Source of the DNA: Prolixibacteraceae bacterium UBA6029
Lineage (GTDB): Bacteria > Bacteroidota > Bacteroidia > Bacteroidales > Prolixibacteraceae
Length of the DNA stretch: 64,000 nt
Assembly: GCA_002429385.1 (NCBI GenBank)
Contig: DIZL01000064.1
Location: 56,601-120,600, forward strand
Direction: 5' to 3'
Shown: positions 62,940 through 64,000 of the stretch, piece after piece
How positions within the stretch are numbered: position 1 is the stretch's first letter
How the letters are laid out: every line of letters begins with the position of its first letter
Position numbers and translations under genes: made by a program
The notes under the pieces: model-generated
Told to the model about the DNA's origin: nothing
Seen by the model: the letters and a program-made list of their open reading frames with translations, nothing else
The model's database searches: none

Positions 62940-63065
62940 TTATTTCCTGTTTTCTGTTTGTGAATCCTGTCCAGGAATAAAACCAATTAACTTGTCCGAC
63001 ATTTGTAATATTTGAATTGAAAATGTTTCGGCAAGACCCCGACCCACCACGATAAAATCAACGTT
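62940..63065 (-). pseudogene. N-terminal relic of an FAD-dependent oxidoreductase
   Basis: The minus strand reads NVDFIVVGRGLAETFSIQIL followed by about 20 more residues and a stop. This is the beta-alpha-beta opening of a DAO-type FAD enzyme (usually VDFIIVGQGLAG). No ATG precedes it, the third glycine is lost, and the frame stops after about 40 codons, near the palindrome. The similarity is short, so this is a tentative call. Confidence 0.3.
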
Positions 63066-63179
63066 TAGAATAATAGTAAGCAATAACGAGAATAATTTAT
63101 TCAGGATTAGTGAATAAAATAGGAGGGTAGGACAGATGCGGGCTGAGGAGGAGGTTACATTTGGAGAAAAAAGTTGGAT

Positions 63180-63668
63180 ATGGAAGCTGACCGAAACACA
63201 TTTACAGCTATTGACTTTGAAACGGCACACGGCAAACGTTGAAGCATCTGCCAGGTAGGGCTGGTGAGGGTTGAAAACGGTTTGATTACCGATGAACTAA
63301 GTATTTTGGTAAAGCCACCCAATAACTTCTACTGGAATTGGTTTACCGACATTCATGGTATTACTCCCGAAATTACACGGAATGAACCCACTTTTGATCA
63401 GATTTGGCATTTGGTAGAGCCATTTATTAAAAATCAAAAGGTGGTTGCCCACAATGGATTGAGCTTCGATTTCCCTGTGTTGGCCCAAACTTTACAATAT
63501 TACGGATTGGAAGTGCCCAATTATGAAAAACATTGCACTTACCGCTTATTTAGAGACAATCTTGCTTCATTATGTATAAAATATAATATACATTTGAACC
63601 ACCATGAAGCGCTAAGTGATGCGAGGGCATGTGCGGAGTTATATTTGATGCACTTATCGAAATGCTAA
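63180..63668 (+). pseudogene. DEDDh 3'-5' exonuclease interrupted by TGA
   Basis: Frame from ATG 63180 reads MEADRNTFTAIDFETAHGKR, then TGA at 63240-63242, then SICQVGLVRVENG and a complete exonuclease to 63668. Exo I DFET (Asp/Glu), Exo II HNGLSFDFPVL (Asp) and Exo III HHEALSDARACAELY (His/Asp) are all present, like the DNA polymerase III epsilon-type exonucleases of Bacteroidota. Codon 21 is the only defect; one substitution (TGT, TGC or TGG to TGA) explains it. Restart at GTG 63264 would lose the catalytic DxE. Confidence 0.8.
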
Positions 63669-63735
63669 TAAATTTAATTTGCAACCAAAATAAAAATCTA
63701 ACATTTTTTAACCTAAACTATTAATTATATAAGAC

Positions 63736-64000
63736 ATGAATCAAGAAATCGAAACCGCCATCCTTAATATTTATAAAGATTCAATAAAAAATCCCCCAAA
63801 GACCTTGGATGGACATATAAAAAATGAAAACGGAATTACAAATGACTATCGTGGACGTGCAATCTATGAATTTTTCCAGAATGCCATTGATCGGGCTGAA
63901 AGCAAGATTTGGATTCATTTAGATAAAAAATTACGTACCTTCACCATTGCCAATGATGGAGAAGTTTTTTCAATAGAAACCTTAAATCCGCATTTAAAAA
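63736..64000 (+). CDS. GHKL (Hsp90-like/sacsin-type) ATPase, 3' end outside window
   Basis: 88 codons are visible from ATG 63736. Residues 38-80 carry a Bergerat-fold ATP site: YRGRAIYEFFQNAIDRAESK with Glu45, Asn49 and Asp52 (N-box E-x-x-x-N-x-x-D) and IANDGEVFS (G1 box NDG 73-75). This opening is typical of large ATP-binding proteins with an N-terminal Hsp90/sacsin-like domain, many found near defence genes. Total length, partners and function are outside the window. The preceding exonuclease gene is 67 bp upstream on the same strand. Confidence 0.7.
   Translation, partial: MNQEIETAILNIYKDSIKNPPKTLDGHIKNENGITNDYRGRAIYEFFQNAIDRAESKIWIHLDKKLRTFTIANDGEVFSIETLNPHLK

Noticed and set aside
63240..63242. 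TGA as selenocysteine or as a reassigned sense codon
   Set aside because: No SECIS-like reason or Sec-site family precedent, and TGA is used as a normal stop by thrA and other genes here.

Overview
The window reads as chromosome of an anaerobic or facultative, polysaccharide-degrading member of the Bacteroidota, most likely class Bacteroidia (a Marinilabiliales/Prolixibacteraceae-like lineage is my guess). The reasons are a SusC/SusD pair, two secreted enzymes with type IX secretion C-termini ending in KLILLK/KLILLN, near absence of Shine-Dalgarno sequences, repeated TAnnTTTG -7 promoter motifs 20-55 nt before start codons, the thrA / phosphoglycerate-mutase-like homoserine kinase / thrC order, and families largely confined to this phylum (DUF4293, DUF4861, a DUF6266-like protein, fused SpmA-SpmB). 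No phage, plasmid or rRNA genes are seen.

Layout. 1-4.6 kb: threonine biosynthesis (3' part of thrA, apgM-like kinase, thrC). 4.8-13.8 kb: fructosamine kinase family protein, small membrane protein, NarL-type two-component pair, haem protein, DctA-type transporter, large MscS channel, rhodanese, lipoprotein and a 55-residue membrane protein. 14-20.5 kb: secreted PepF peptidase divergent from an AddA-like helicase-nuclease, then DUF4293. 20.6-32.6 kb: a uronate/polysaccharide utilisation locus (kduI, DUF2264, kduD, DUF4861, an internally deleted GH92, SusC, SusD) closed by a strong terminator. 32.6-40.3 kb: SpmAB, kdsA, DUF4956 + VTC pair, rarA, TPR protein, tag. 40.4-48 kb: DUF6266-like gene, then two ABC-F ATPases with rlmB and rlmD (a ribosome-directed group). 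48-59.6 kb: secreted GH16, an unrecognised (alpha/alpha)-barrel-like secreted protein, a one-gene ATPase-DUF4435 fusion resembling a merged PARIS defence protein, a GSDH-type dehydrogenase, topB, DUF1080, CvfB, LutA, tRNA-Trp. 59.9-64 kb: lipoprotein, ECF sigma operon, a large palindromic repeat, an oxidoreductase relic, a DEDDh exonuclease interrupted by TGA, and the start of a GHKL ATPase.

The most unusual material is non-coding. Two dispersed giant palindromes (26.7 kb and 62.6 kb) are built from strictly 11-bp tandem units whose copy number differs between arms and loci. A different 11-bp unit, four copies each, occupies the leaders of the DUF6266-like gene and of an apparently gene-less relative at 14.2 kb. 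Low-complexity tracts (purine-rich, or 7-12-nt simple repeats) sit directly after the stop codons of at least seven genes, with the purine strand as the sense strand for the purine type, and one such tract has expanded in frame inside the AddA-like gene. The best candidate for an accessory system is the PARIS-like fusion gene; the incomplete GHKL ATPase at the right edge may begin another.
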